In this document: positions 25,501-34,942 of the stretch, piece by piece
How positions within the stretch are numbered: the first letter of the stretch is position 1
Layout: the number at the start of each line of letters is the position of its first letter
Origin: Ramazzottius varieornatus
Lineage: Eukaryota; Tardigrada; Eutardigrada; Parachela; Ramazzottiidae
Direction of reading: 5' to 3'
DNA: 64,000 bases
Assembly: GCA_001949185.1 (NCBI GenBank)
Contig: BDGG01000004.1
Coordinates: 3,443,777 to 3,507,776, forward strand
The notes under the pieces: model-generated
What the model was told of the DNA's origin: nothing
The model's input: only the letters and a program-made list of their open reading frames with translations
The model's database searches: none
Program-made: the position numbers and the translations under genes

Positions 25501-28173
25501 AGTATATCTCATTGGTGCAAGTTTTATTTCGTGTATGCAGAAGGCCGACGCCGAAGAAGCCACTCAACGAGGCACCGCATCGAGCCGTTGCGCCCAGTCC
25601 AACCACTTACACGGCGAAACCAACAGCGAACGGGAATGGTATGAATGGCCATGCGATAGCCAACCCGGAAACCACAGCGCTGTTGCGCACTGCGTACCCT
25701 GAAGAACCAGAACCATCTCCCAACTCGACGTTAAGGCTGCGGGATACTTCGCAAGACAAAAGGAGCTCCGACTTATACACTAGTCAGCCAATGGGTCCAG
25801 GTCGACATCCGCCCATACCTGTGGAGGATCTGGGCAATTACATCAACACGCTGAAAGCTAATGACAACCTAAAGTTTTCCCAAGAATACGAGGTACGACT
25901 AAGTAGGAAAAAATATTCTGCTGTATTGGATAATTAATAATTAGAAATCTTGATGTTTCAGAGTGTGGAGACCAATCAGCAGTTCACATGGGAGAACTCG
26001 AACCTCGAGTACAACAAGCCAAAGAACCGATATGCCAATGTGGTGGCGTATGACCACTCTCGCGTGGTGCTCAAGACGATGGATAACATGTCGGGAAGTG
26101 ACTACATCAATGCCAATTTCTGCGATGGATACCAAACGAAGAACGCTTACATCGCAACCCAAGGTCCTCTTCCAGAAACGTTCGGAGACTTCTGGAGAAT
26201 GGTGTGGGAGCAGCATTGCTTTACGATTGTAATGATGACTCGTCTAGAGGTACTGTATACGCGCCACCTTACAGTCAATAATCGGTGTCTGACTGATGCC
26301 TATTCTTGTAGGAGCGAGCGCGCATCAAGTGTGATTGCTACTGGCCTTCACGCGGAAGCGAAGTTTACGGCGTCATCCATGTCACACTGGTTGATGTGCA
26401 GGAGCTAGCTTTCTACTGTATTCGTACGTTCAGTATCCAGCCCATTGGTCATCTGGACAAGAGGGAAGTGCGGCAGTTCCAGTTCACAGGATGGCCGGAT
26501 CATGGTGTACCAGAGTCACCTACCGCTTTCTTGATGTTCCTACACAGAGTGAAGGTAACGACCCACTACCCTCTCTCATTCTGGGTATCTGCATACGAAG
26601 GTTCCGTCATGTTCGGCGCACCTCCTATAGGTATCGAACCCTCCGGAAGCCGGACCAGTAACGGTCCACTGCAGGTACAGTTTCCCAGTCCTCGAAGATA
26701 TAAATATAAAATTTTGTACAGGAACGCGAGCTCCTCCAGATGTTGAGCTCTTTCTTGGTTTATCTCATAAGCTTTCTTCTTGTAGTGCGGGAGTGGGACG
26801 TACTGGTGCATACATTGTTATTGACAGCATGCTTGACCGTCTGCGGCAAGAGCGTACAGTGGACATTTACGGCCATGTGACCATACTGAGGGAGCAGCGG
26901 AATTACATGGTCCAAACGGAAGATCAGTACATTTTCATCTACGATGCCGTTCTAGAAGCCATTGAAAGTGGCAACACAGAAATACCGCTCAACCAACTTC
27001 ACCACAAAGTGCAGAAGCTAACGCAACCCGTTAACGGGATGGACGGCATCAACGGGATGGAGTTGGAGTTCAGGAAGCTGGCCACCAGCAAAGCAGAGCT
27101 GTCCAAGTTTGTTTCGGCTAACCTGCCAGCTAACCGTCAGAAGAATCGCTTGATCAACATCTTGCCGTACGAAGCGACCCGTGTCTGCCTGGAGCCGATA
27201 CGGGGTGTTGATGGCTCCGACTATATCAACGCTAATTACATTGACGTATGTTCTTCCACAAATGAGACAACCATGGTTTTCTAAGCGATACAGAGACAGT
27301 GTTTCGTCTTACAGAGTTACGGCTTGAAAAACGCGTATATAGCTATGCAGGCCCCCATGAAGAACACAGTCGACGACTTCTGGAGGTGCTTGTGGGAGCA
27401 GAATTGCACGATCATCGTCATGCTGACGAAACTGAAAGAGCTTGGTCGGGTAAGTCTCCGGTTTTCTATCTGCTGTACATATTCATCACGTCTAACGATG
27501 CATTGTTGTACTGTAGGAGAGGTGCGAACAATACTGGCCGCTGGAACGGTCCCAGCGCTACCAGTACTTTGTCGTTTACCCTGTGGCCGAGTACTCCATG
27601 CACAGCTACTTGATGCGCGAATTCAAAGTGACTGATGCGCGCGATGGTCAGTCTAGGACCATCAGGCAGTTCCAGGTACTCCAAGTCTTCTTTTATCTTT
27701 CCATCTGCCTTTGTTGAGTGCTGTGTGATATTCTGGCCTCTCATATTCTTGCCTTTGCAGTTCATGGAGTGGCCAGAAGAGGGTGTACCAAAGACGGGTG
27801 AAGTCCTAATGGAATTCATAGCTCAAGTGCATAAAACCAAAGAGCAGTTTGGACAAGAAGGACCAATCTGTGTTCACTGCAGGTAAACTATCCGTCCAAT
27901 AATTCGATAGGAACTCTTGCTGCCAATTGTAGTCTAACTGATTCTCGTCTTTGTAGTACCGGTGTTGGACGGACGGGTGTCTTTATCGCGCTGAGCCACA
28001 TTCTTGATAGAATGCGGTTCGAGGCGGTGGTCGACGTATTCCAGACAGTCAAGCTATTGAGGACTCAACGTCCGTCGATGGTCCACACCGAAGAGCAGTA
28101 TCAGTTCTTGTATTTCGTAGCACTGGAATACCTTGAAGCATTTCGCCAGTCGTACGATGACGTTACACCCTGA
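7545..28173 (+). CDS. Lar: LAR-type receptor protein tyrosine phosphatase
   Basis: Cell-surface receptor phosphatase (type IIa RPTP) acting in axon guidance and synapse formation. Exons: 7545-7620, 19453-19491, 19561-19812, 19875-20057, 20179-20233, 20312-20367, 20438-20563, 20730-21334, 21392-22133, 22201-22242, 22592-22766, 22834-22912, 22993-23269, 23333-23425, 23536-23820, 23911-24020, 24198-24696, 24759-24928, 25005-25214, 25273-25472, 25541-25892, 25962-26249, 26312-26554, 26631-26674, 26786-27245, 27315-27449, 27517-27675, 27761-27882, 27957-28173. They sum to 6294 nt, or 2097 aa, close to Drosophila Lar. Order: signal peptide (1-25), three Ig domains (to about 308), nine FN3 repeats, a TM segment (about 1397-1423), then phosphatase D1 and D2. 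D1 has WPD and [10 protein letters not shown] (Cys near 1733). D2 has [13 protein letters not shown] (Cys near 2025) and KNRL in place of KNRY, the usual signs of a nearly inactive LAR D2. I see no clear furin site before the membrane. The start exon was chosen because its signal peptide and phase (1 nt carried over) fit the Ig1 exon exactly. Confidence 0.96.
9002..9206. mobile_element. MITE with 47-bp terminal inverted repeats and TA target duplication
   Basis: The left arm (9002-9048) and the reverse complement of the right arm (9160-9206) are both 47 nt and agree at about 41 positions. Both start CACGCGCG and both end GGGCCAGGCG. TA dinucleotides flank the element at 9000-9001 and 9207-9208, the target-site pattern of Tc1/mariner-type transposition. 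The interior of about 110 bp has no coding capacity. It is a non-autonomous DNA element in Lar intron 1, and its class assignment rests on the TA duplication only. Confidence 0.75.
10347..10362 (-). promoter_or_regulatory. CTCF-like motif in Lar intron 1
   Basis: On the minus strand this reads GTAGATGGCGCCACTA, a complete match to the conserved CTCF core YAGRKGGCRSY. The binding role is inferred from the motif alone. Confidence 0.4.
15446..15503. promoter_or_regulatory. Divergent pair of CTCF-like motifs in Lar intron 1
   Basis: GGTAGATGGCGCT on the minus strand (15446-15458) and CAGAGGGCGCCAC on the plus strand (15491-15503) both match the CTCF core YAGRKGGCRSY. The two motifs lie about 33 bp apart and point away from each other. 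Two matches this close, plus another 5 kb away in the same intron, make an insulator or loop-anchor role plausible but unproven. Confidence 0.4.
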
Positions 28174-28766
28174 GTTCAACCCTGAGTTCAACCCCCATGG
28201 TCATGCCTACACCCGTCTTTCTGGTCGCTTGATGGATGCCTAACCGCCAGACGACCTCTTCTCGTCCAAGCTGCATTTATGACTTTCGACTGTTGCTATA
28301 CACATAGTCTCTGGGAGTTCCGGCAGCTAACTGGTCTGTTGTTCTTTATTGAACTGTATTGGAGTCACTCCTTCAGGACCAACATGTAAAAGCAATCCGT
28401 TTGAATTTTGTGAAGGCCACCCATGACTACGTTCTTTACCTTCTTTCTTGTTTTCCTTTTTAGCGTTTTATCAATTGTACAGTTTGTTGCAGGTTCGAAT
28501 TCGAACTTTTTGGTATATTTTAGTAAGTTTGATCCTTTTTTGCTATAAAAACCTTCCTTTTTCGGAAAAAATATCTTGAAATACTTAACGACATACGTGC
28601 AGGAAGTCTACAGCAAGGTCAGCGTAGTATTTTCGCGCTAACAAATGTTAGCTAAGAAACTACGAAATCGGTTGTCCAAATAAAAAACTTGTAAAATTAT
28701 TTAGACTACGTACAGAGTGCTTCATCGAACCCTCAAGAAAAATACGCAAATACAAAAATAACGGTT
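28174..28766. other. 3' intergenic space between convergent Lar and SAM-domain gene
   Basis: The stop codons of Lar and of the minus-strand SAM-domain gene lie 593 bp apart and face each other, so both 3' UTRs must fit here. An AATAAA signal for Lar is at 28679-28684. A 14-bp palindrome GTTCGAATTCGAAC lies near 28494-28507. No coding sequence is visible. Confidence 0.7.
28679..28684 (+). terminator. Candidate polyadenylation signal of Lar
   Basis: Canonical AATAAA about 500 bp after the Lar stop codon and in an A/T-rich stretch. It is a plausible poly(A) signal; there is no transcript evidence. Confidence 0.45.
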
Positions 28767-30223
28767 CTAGTCGTCATAAGGGATATTTCTTATCTCGCGG
28801 GCGCGCTTCACGATACCGTCTATGGTAATTGCTGGGCCTATTGGCATTCTTAAAATTTTCAGGAAAACGTCCAGGTTCATGAGAAGAAGTGCAGCGCCAT
28901 CGATTTCCTAAAAAGGAGAGGCGCCGTTACTTTCCTCCGAAACGTTTCACTGCGAGTACGAACTCTCACCTCTTTTTCGATTGTTTCTTTCAAGTTTTGT
29001 TGGTTCTCTCCGAATAGCTGTATTACCATATTGGCCACTTGCTCAACAGTCATTTCCGGTATGAGTGCTGCGTCAATTTCATGGGCTTGAAGGAGTTCTA
29101 CACAGGTAGGTACGCTCTTTCGCTCATCTGTATAACATGTGTCCGTTATACGTCGGTAGTTCCAGGCGGGTGCTGGATGCTCTTTGTGTTCTTCAAAGAC
29201 TGTGTTGTGGATTTCCCGCATCAAGGCGGACAATTCGCTCTTGATAGACGTAGGAGAAAGGGGAACTCGTGGTCGGGCCTTGCTGGTGGGCGTTGGTGGT
29301 TTAGATTCCGGGGCTTCACCGTTGGTCAACATCAGTTCCCTCTTCGGTGGTCGAACTGCAAAGACAAGACTTAGCTTGCCCACTTCGAAGAACAAGCGAG
29401 AATTTACAGCTGACGTCGTTCTCGAATTGCCGTGTCAAGACTCGAGATCGCTGGGCTGAGTGACGCACGCTTTCAGTAAGCCGTAACGGAAAAGTACGCC
29501 ACTTGAAAGAACGATCTCGTACGTTCCGCCTGCCGTCCTTCTAGTCCTGGAGTACCGCGTTTGATCTTGATTACTGTGATGAGCTACACTATTAAGTAAT
29601 ACGCTGCAGGGAAGTGACAACATGTATCAATCAGCGTCAAGATGAACCCACTTTTATAGCCCAGTACTGCTGCTGACCATCGTCACGTGACCGCTTACGT
29701 ATTGCAAGTGCAGAGGTTTTCTTACCGTAGTTGTGGAACCCGTAAAACGCTCCCACATCGATTGCTTTCCGGCCGGGCAGCTTCGCAAAGGAGTGCTGAG
29801 GAACATTATGAGCATTGATGATATCCTGTATGCTAGTGCCTATGGGTCTGCAGAACGAAGTCTTCAGTCATTGAGCCAAGAAACGGTGAAGATGGACAAA
29901 ATGACTTACGGTGTGAACATCCGGGGTGCAGTAATCCGTCGCTGGGCATGAGGTAGCGGATGAGACACTTCGCTTTCCATTTCCTTCTTGGATGGTACAC
30001 CATTGGCCTTGTGAGCGTTATCGAGAGGAGGTGGAGGTTGGGATGGCGCATCCGCGGAAGCTTCAGCGGCAGAGGTGTTTCTCCTGTCTAGCGATGCAGG
30101 CTCGGTGGAGGGCACATCGACATCCATCGGAGTAGCTTCGCCAGAACTGTTGTCGCTTGGTGTCCCAGATTCATCCATGGCCGATTCCGGGCTTTCGGTG
30201 TTCTCCGCGCCTTCCATGGCCAT
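28767..30223 (-). CDS. SAM-domain protein of unknown family
   Basis: Four minus-strand exons, 30223-29910, 29847-29726, 29355-28970 and 28907-28767, sum to 963 nt, or 320 aa, with phases 2, 1 and 0. The start ATG sits in a strong Kozak context (CCAGCCATGG). The N-terminus is acidic and Ser/Pro-rich. The middle carries KLPGRKAIDVGAFYGFHNYG, which I do not recognise. A Pro/Ser/Thr linker follows. The C-terminal 70 residues or so fit a SAM domain: MTVEQVANMVIQLFG, then EIDGAALLLMNLDVFLK and MPIGPAITIDGIVKRAREI, resembling the helix-5 signature (GPALKI) of polyhomeotic, Scm and L3MBT-type SAM domains. SAM domains of that class polymerise or pair in chromatin complexes, so a nuclear adaptor role is possible but is inference. 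No second known domain is seen. Confidence 0.85.
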
Positions 30224-31388
30224 GGCTGGGTGGAAACTGACCACTCGGATAACGATGAGGCGTGCGCGAATACGAAGTGGTCGAAATCGATCCTTCAACG
30301 ACACGGAACGTTCACACGCCATCCAAGTCTTCAAGCAGCAACGTAGTATCACTTACCACTCAAACCCGGAAGAGGAAATGATTTTGTTTTCAGCATCCAA
30401 AGGTAAACTCGTCGGGATTCAAGAAGCTGCGATTCCTAAGGATAGACCACTGTCCAGTCAGAGCGGAATATCCAGTCGTTCAGAGAATCTAGACCGTGTG
30501 ACTTGTATCACCGCTCCATCCACCTGCTGGAGATCGTCATCCGAAGCCTAGTTTCCAAACCAACAGAGTACGGTAAAAGCGATGGCTGAGGGAAGACGGT
30601 GAAAAGTTACATAACATAAATTTAATGAGAAGTCCGGTTGAAGTCTACAGTCATGGAAGTGAAAGTGGACTCGTGTATAATGCAAATAGTCAACCCGCAA
30701 GCCACGGCACCGCGTGACCGCTGATGATGCACTCGCTATCACGTGCTCGTTTTGATACCGTACCGGGGCCTTTCTGTACCGCAACTTTCATCCAGCGGTC
30801 ATGTTAACGGTGTGGATACGAGGACACGCCATTTTGTCGGGATTTCGTTCCTTTAGAGAAAAGCACTTCCAACTTTTACAAGAGCGTCAACATTTTAATT
30901 ATCTATCGAATCGGTTCCAGACGGAGAACGTTGCGTTACGCCAGGTAACCAAGACAGTAGGTCATCTGAAGCTTCGAGACCAGCGTGAAGAATGGAGGAA
31001 GTGCAAGCGGAGGAATCATCGGTCGCAGGAACTCTTACCAAGAGCAAGAGGCAAATTTCAAGTCTGTTCTGGGAACGATAGCGATATTCCAATTATTATA
31101 ACAAAAAGTCAAGGAAAATAGCCAGTCTTGCTATCGTATGAGTAAGATATGCTGTTAACTAGAAGTGAGATATGGAGACCTCGGTCAGGAAAAGGCATCG
31201 GCGGGCTTTTAGAGGGCAGGTAGAATTCTGGACACCAGCGCTAAGCTCACAGTAGAACTGGTTGCAGTACAACAACATCATGCTACAGTTGACACGTCTA
31301 CATGGAAATAAAATTAAAATACATTTGCTATTGGCAGCTGTCATTGTATTTCATCTCATCTTGCCGGACACTCGGAAAACACCTTCTC
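30224..31388. other. Intergenic between SAM-domain gene and Clic
   Basis: This is 1.17 kb separating two tandem minus-strand genes. It must contain the Clic 3' UTR and the promoter of the SAM-domain gene. A plus-strand frame of about 106 codons at 30801-31121 has no recognisable domain and no supporting splice context. I see nothing else. Confidence 0.6.
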
Positions 31389-33679
31389 TCATTCGTATTG
31401 GCTGCTGGCGGAGACCCGACCCGAATGATGACCATTGCCGTTGCGGTAATGGTCGCCATTCTCATACGAGGAAGTCTTGAATTCTGCGGGCACCGTCTTG
31501 GTTATAGTCGGTTCTTCCAGCTCTTCGTGCTTGGTCATCTTCATGCCGGACTGCAGCTTGTAGTGGTGGATGATGTCCTGGTCAGCTGGACACGACTCCA
31601 AGAAGGCCGCCAACTGGTACATGGTGCTCATGTACTTCCATAAGTGGTGCATCTCAACCGGTATTTCAAAGTTGTAAAAATGTTTACCTGCAATAAAATC
31701 ATCGCTACTTCAACCCCTTCAAACTAGAGTATTTCGTCATTCTCCCGTACCAGCAACTCGAATATTCTGAAGTCGAGGCATCAGCTCACAATCGAAACAG
31801 CAAATGGAATCCCCTGTCAAGTACCGCGATCCCTTTTGAGCTAAGTGTGCGTCAATGTTCTTCAGACAGTTCAGCAAACCATTTCGTGTCTGATCTGTGT
31901 TTTGCAGAAGGAACATCTTGAACTTCTGTAAGACAAACCAACCTTGTTAGTACCCTACATCGCTTGCGGTCCGAGTTTCGTCGAAGGGAACACAACTTTA
32001 ATTTCAGATATTTTGAAAATATCCTCGTCCGGTCATTGAGAATGGCCCGTAGCCTGTGGCTGTAAGCGAACCGACCATCGCAACATTCCGCCATCGTAAA
32101 GTTAGTGTATGGATAGCCGATAGAATATCATCGTGCGCAGTGTCAACCTTTAGATTGATCACTTCGTGACTGCCATTTCCGGCAAATGTGAACTGTTACG
32201 ACACGCACTTCACAGATACCGTCAACATTACTGTATCGGACAAACGTGTTACCTTGTACAAATTCTCAATCTTTGCTTCGGTTTCGCGATCTTGAATAAA
32301 CAGGTTGTGGCCGCCAGGAATTTCCTTCATGATATGGCGCTCAATCCGGTCATTCTCCGAAATGATGATGCCGTCGTGAATCAGAATGGGTGGATGTGCC
32401 GCCTCAAAGTTGCTTCTACAAACACATGGTAGAATACTTTGTGAATGACTAGTTCACTGATAAATCTAATTATGCAAGGGAGTTAGAGTAAAAGACTCAC
32501 CTGAAATCCGGAGGCGGCTTCTGCATATCGACTGTGGTCACTTTTAGCGCGATGGTTTTGAGCTCGGCCAGCAGATACAGTTCCATGAAATATTCCTGAC
32601 AAAAGAGGCAGGCGCCTTTTCGTCGTCCATCTATGGTCGAAGCCTAGACACAAAACAAACCGGTAAGAGTGCAAACAAATTATACTTATTTCAGACAGAG
32701 CCCTTGTACGAAAACCGATCCAACTTCATTCCTTGTGTGTTCTCTTCCTTCACTTTGTTGTGACCTACCACTACACCTAATGATCCGAAAACTCAGTTTC
32801 TATTCGCGAAAATTAATATTCTGCGAAGAATTCGAACTATTATGTAGTGAATTCGGTGAAATTCCAATAGAATTCTCCGTAGCCGCATTCGAATTCTTTC
32901 CGGAGAATTTCAAAAACTAGTTTCTCGCAGCCTTGTCCTGCTAGACCCATTCGCAGAAGCCTTTGAAGTGTTTCATGATGTAAGAGATGTCAACTATCTC
33001 AATGGACGTGGGACGAGTGGACGCAACAGAGTGGTTGTTATCTCTTGAGCTGCCCAGCAAACGGCGTTACGGCGTCGATAACATTAAACGAGGATTCAAA
33101 CAAGATAACGGCACCTTGTAATTAAAATCAAAGACGCTACCTTGCACGAATACTGATCAAGCCAGGTGACAAGCAGAGCGAAGACGCACGCGTTTCACCC
33201 TTACCACCTCCTTCCGCCTCAGTGTGCAAAAACTACCTTGTCAATAAGACGAGCAACCCTAAAATCATGAACAGCCTTAACTTCGCCCTCCATTCGCCCA
33301 TGATACCACGAGCCACCTTCGAAGAACACCAGGACTTTCTAATGTGTGACCTGCAGCAGAAAGAAGAATTATAATGAATATTCCCAATCAATTAACAGGC
33401 TGATGGCATCCATTGATTGTACATAGGAAAGCCTAGACGCGCTCTCAACGTTCAGCCTCGTCAACTTTGCTCTCTTTCCGATAGACCTAGCACAACAAGC
33501 AGCACCATACCAAAACAACCCGTATCAGAGCAAATACGTTTACTGTGGCAGGATTGAATTCGCGTGGTTTACGATTTGTTTGAACGACACAAATGCAAAT
33601 AAGACGTTCCTACGCGGACGGAATAACTCACCCGGATAAGCAGTTCCACTTCTGCCAGTGTCCCGTCCGTGTCCGCCAT
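31389..33679 (-). CDS. Clic: Chloride intracellular channel protein (CLIC/EXC-4 family)
   Basis: Five minus-strand exons, 33679-33632, 32643-32501, 32412-32253, 31925-31751 and 31687-31389, sum to 825 nt, or 274 aa, with all phases consistent. CLICs are glutathione-transferase-fold proteins that switch between a soluble form and a membrane form; EXC-4 shapes excretory and tubular organs. Exon 1 encodes MADTDGTLAEVELLIR. Exon 2 opens with ASTIDGRRKGACLFCQEYFM, nearly identical to Drosophila Clic, with a CLFC redox site in the thioredoxin-like half and the putative membrane helix after it. Later landmarks are HPPILIHDG, IPGGHNLFIQD, CCFDCELMPRLQ and ESCPADQDIIHHYK in the all-helical half. The tail of about 40 residues after this is polar and Asn/Ser-rich. 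The first intron (33631-32644) is 988 bp, long for this window, and could carry regulation. Confidence 0.96.
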
Positions 33680-34942
33680 CCTCGTTATTAAATCCTTACG
33701 GCCGGAGATCTGGAGAAGACGATCAGCTGAGAAGCAATAGATAGTCTGGTAGATATCCTGTCCAGTAGAATGCGTGAAGGAAACCCGATATGCCAGCAGG
33801 CCAGCTCAAGAGTCAAGAATGCCCAACTGATTCATTCGACGTCTTGTAGCGTCGATCGCGCAATCGGCAGAGCGAGGCGGCGGAATGGATGAGTCATGTC
33901 CGCTTGACCGTGTTTGATTTGTTCATTCATCTTCGTGGGCGGACAGTACCCCTATTATCGCAATCTGCCTACTGGTGTTAATGGCGGGTCCTGGACCTTG
34001 CATAACTGGGAAACTTGATAAATTCTTGACCATCTTCGAAGCTTTGTCCTTGGGAATGCTGGACTAGGTAGCTCGGGTTGACCTGCCGGTTATTCTTGAC
34101 CTTCCAGAGCCACACCCAAGTCAGAAAATGCCGCAGATCGTTGTCCCGCAGATTCTAAACTAACGAGGTCCTAGCGAATCACGCGTCCACTGGTCAAACA
34201 CGACTCCATCTGTACGAGATACATCCGATGAACGTCCTAGTACCATGAATAAGCATTCCGCCTGACCTAAGTCCTGGAACAGAATTCGGAGTCGAATTCG
34301 GAATTGCGCTCCGTTCCTGTTTTCCGTTTTCCAAAAGGGCCAGATCAAAGATCGGATTTCCGAAACTGCAGTATAGAAGGCAAAAACCAGTCAGAAGCTT
34401 GGCTGAGAAGCTCAGCACGATGGTTTTCCACGTAACGCAGGGCTCCTGCCAGTCGCATGGAGAATCCGCGCCACTTGGTAAAAAAATCCCGTCGAGTTTG
34501 ACGGGCGGGCTCCCGAACAGTGAATGGAACTGTGCCGATTGTCGCCAAAACTGGTAATTCCACTGCGAAAAACCGACTTCCGACGAGCGGAATTCCGGTT
34601 GGAGGTTTATACTCCAATTCGGAATTCCAGTGCTCCGAATCGGGATCAGCCGGAAAGGAACGAAATTCCTATTTTCCAAGCGCAATAAGGAATGAAGCGC
34701 GAAACAGAATGCGTGCCTTACTCGATACAGGAATACTCGATGTTTGGAGCTTTCAGTACTCAATGATACCGACACAAATACAGCTAAAAAAAGATGGTTG
34801 TCAGAGAAAAATCAGAACTTGTCGTCACCGGCATATAAAAAACACGAAAGTGAATAGACGCTAAAAGCAACTTACAAAACACGAAAGAGGCTCGGTGTAT
34901 TCCTAAAAGTTACGTGGTCATTTAAGAAGGAAAGAAAAACAC
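33680..34942. other. Intergenic between Clic and the SRCR-CUB gene
   Basis: This spacer of 1.26 kb holds the Clic promoter and the SRCR-CUB 3' UTR. A minus-strand open frame at 34775-34194 (193 codons) spans most of the second half, but it overlaps a repeat-like stretch rich in GAATTC motifs and encodes nothing I recognise. Confidence 0.6.
34270..34640. repeat. GAATTC-rich repetitive stretch
   Basis: Motifs of the form CGGAATTC, GAATTCGG and GGAATTCC recur near 34280, 34293, 34591 and 34624. Two related blocks contain runs such as GGAAAACGGAAAACAGGAAC on the minus strand and GGAAAGGAACGAAATTCC on the plus strand. A second cluster of the same motif type lies at about 32822-32910 in Clic intron 1. 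This looks like remnants of one interspersed or simple repeat family; boundaries cannot be set by eye. Confidence 0.35.

Noticed and set aside
34194-34775. Minus-strand open frame of 193 codons
   Set aside because: It is the longest unexplained frame, but it overlaps the GAATTC-rich repetitive stretch, has no recognisable domain and no splice or start context.
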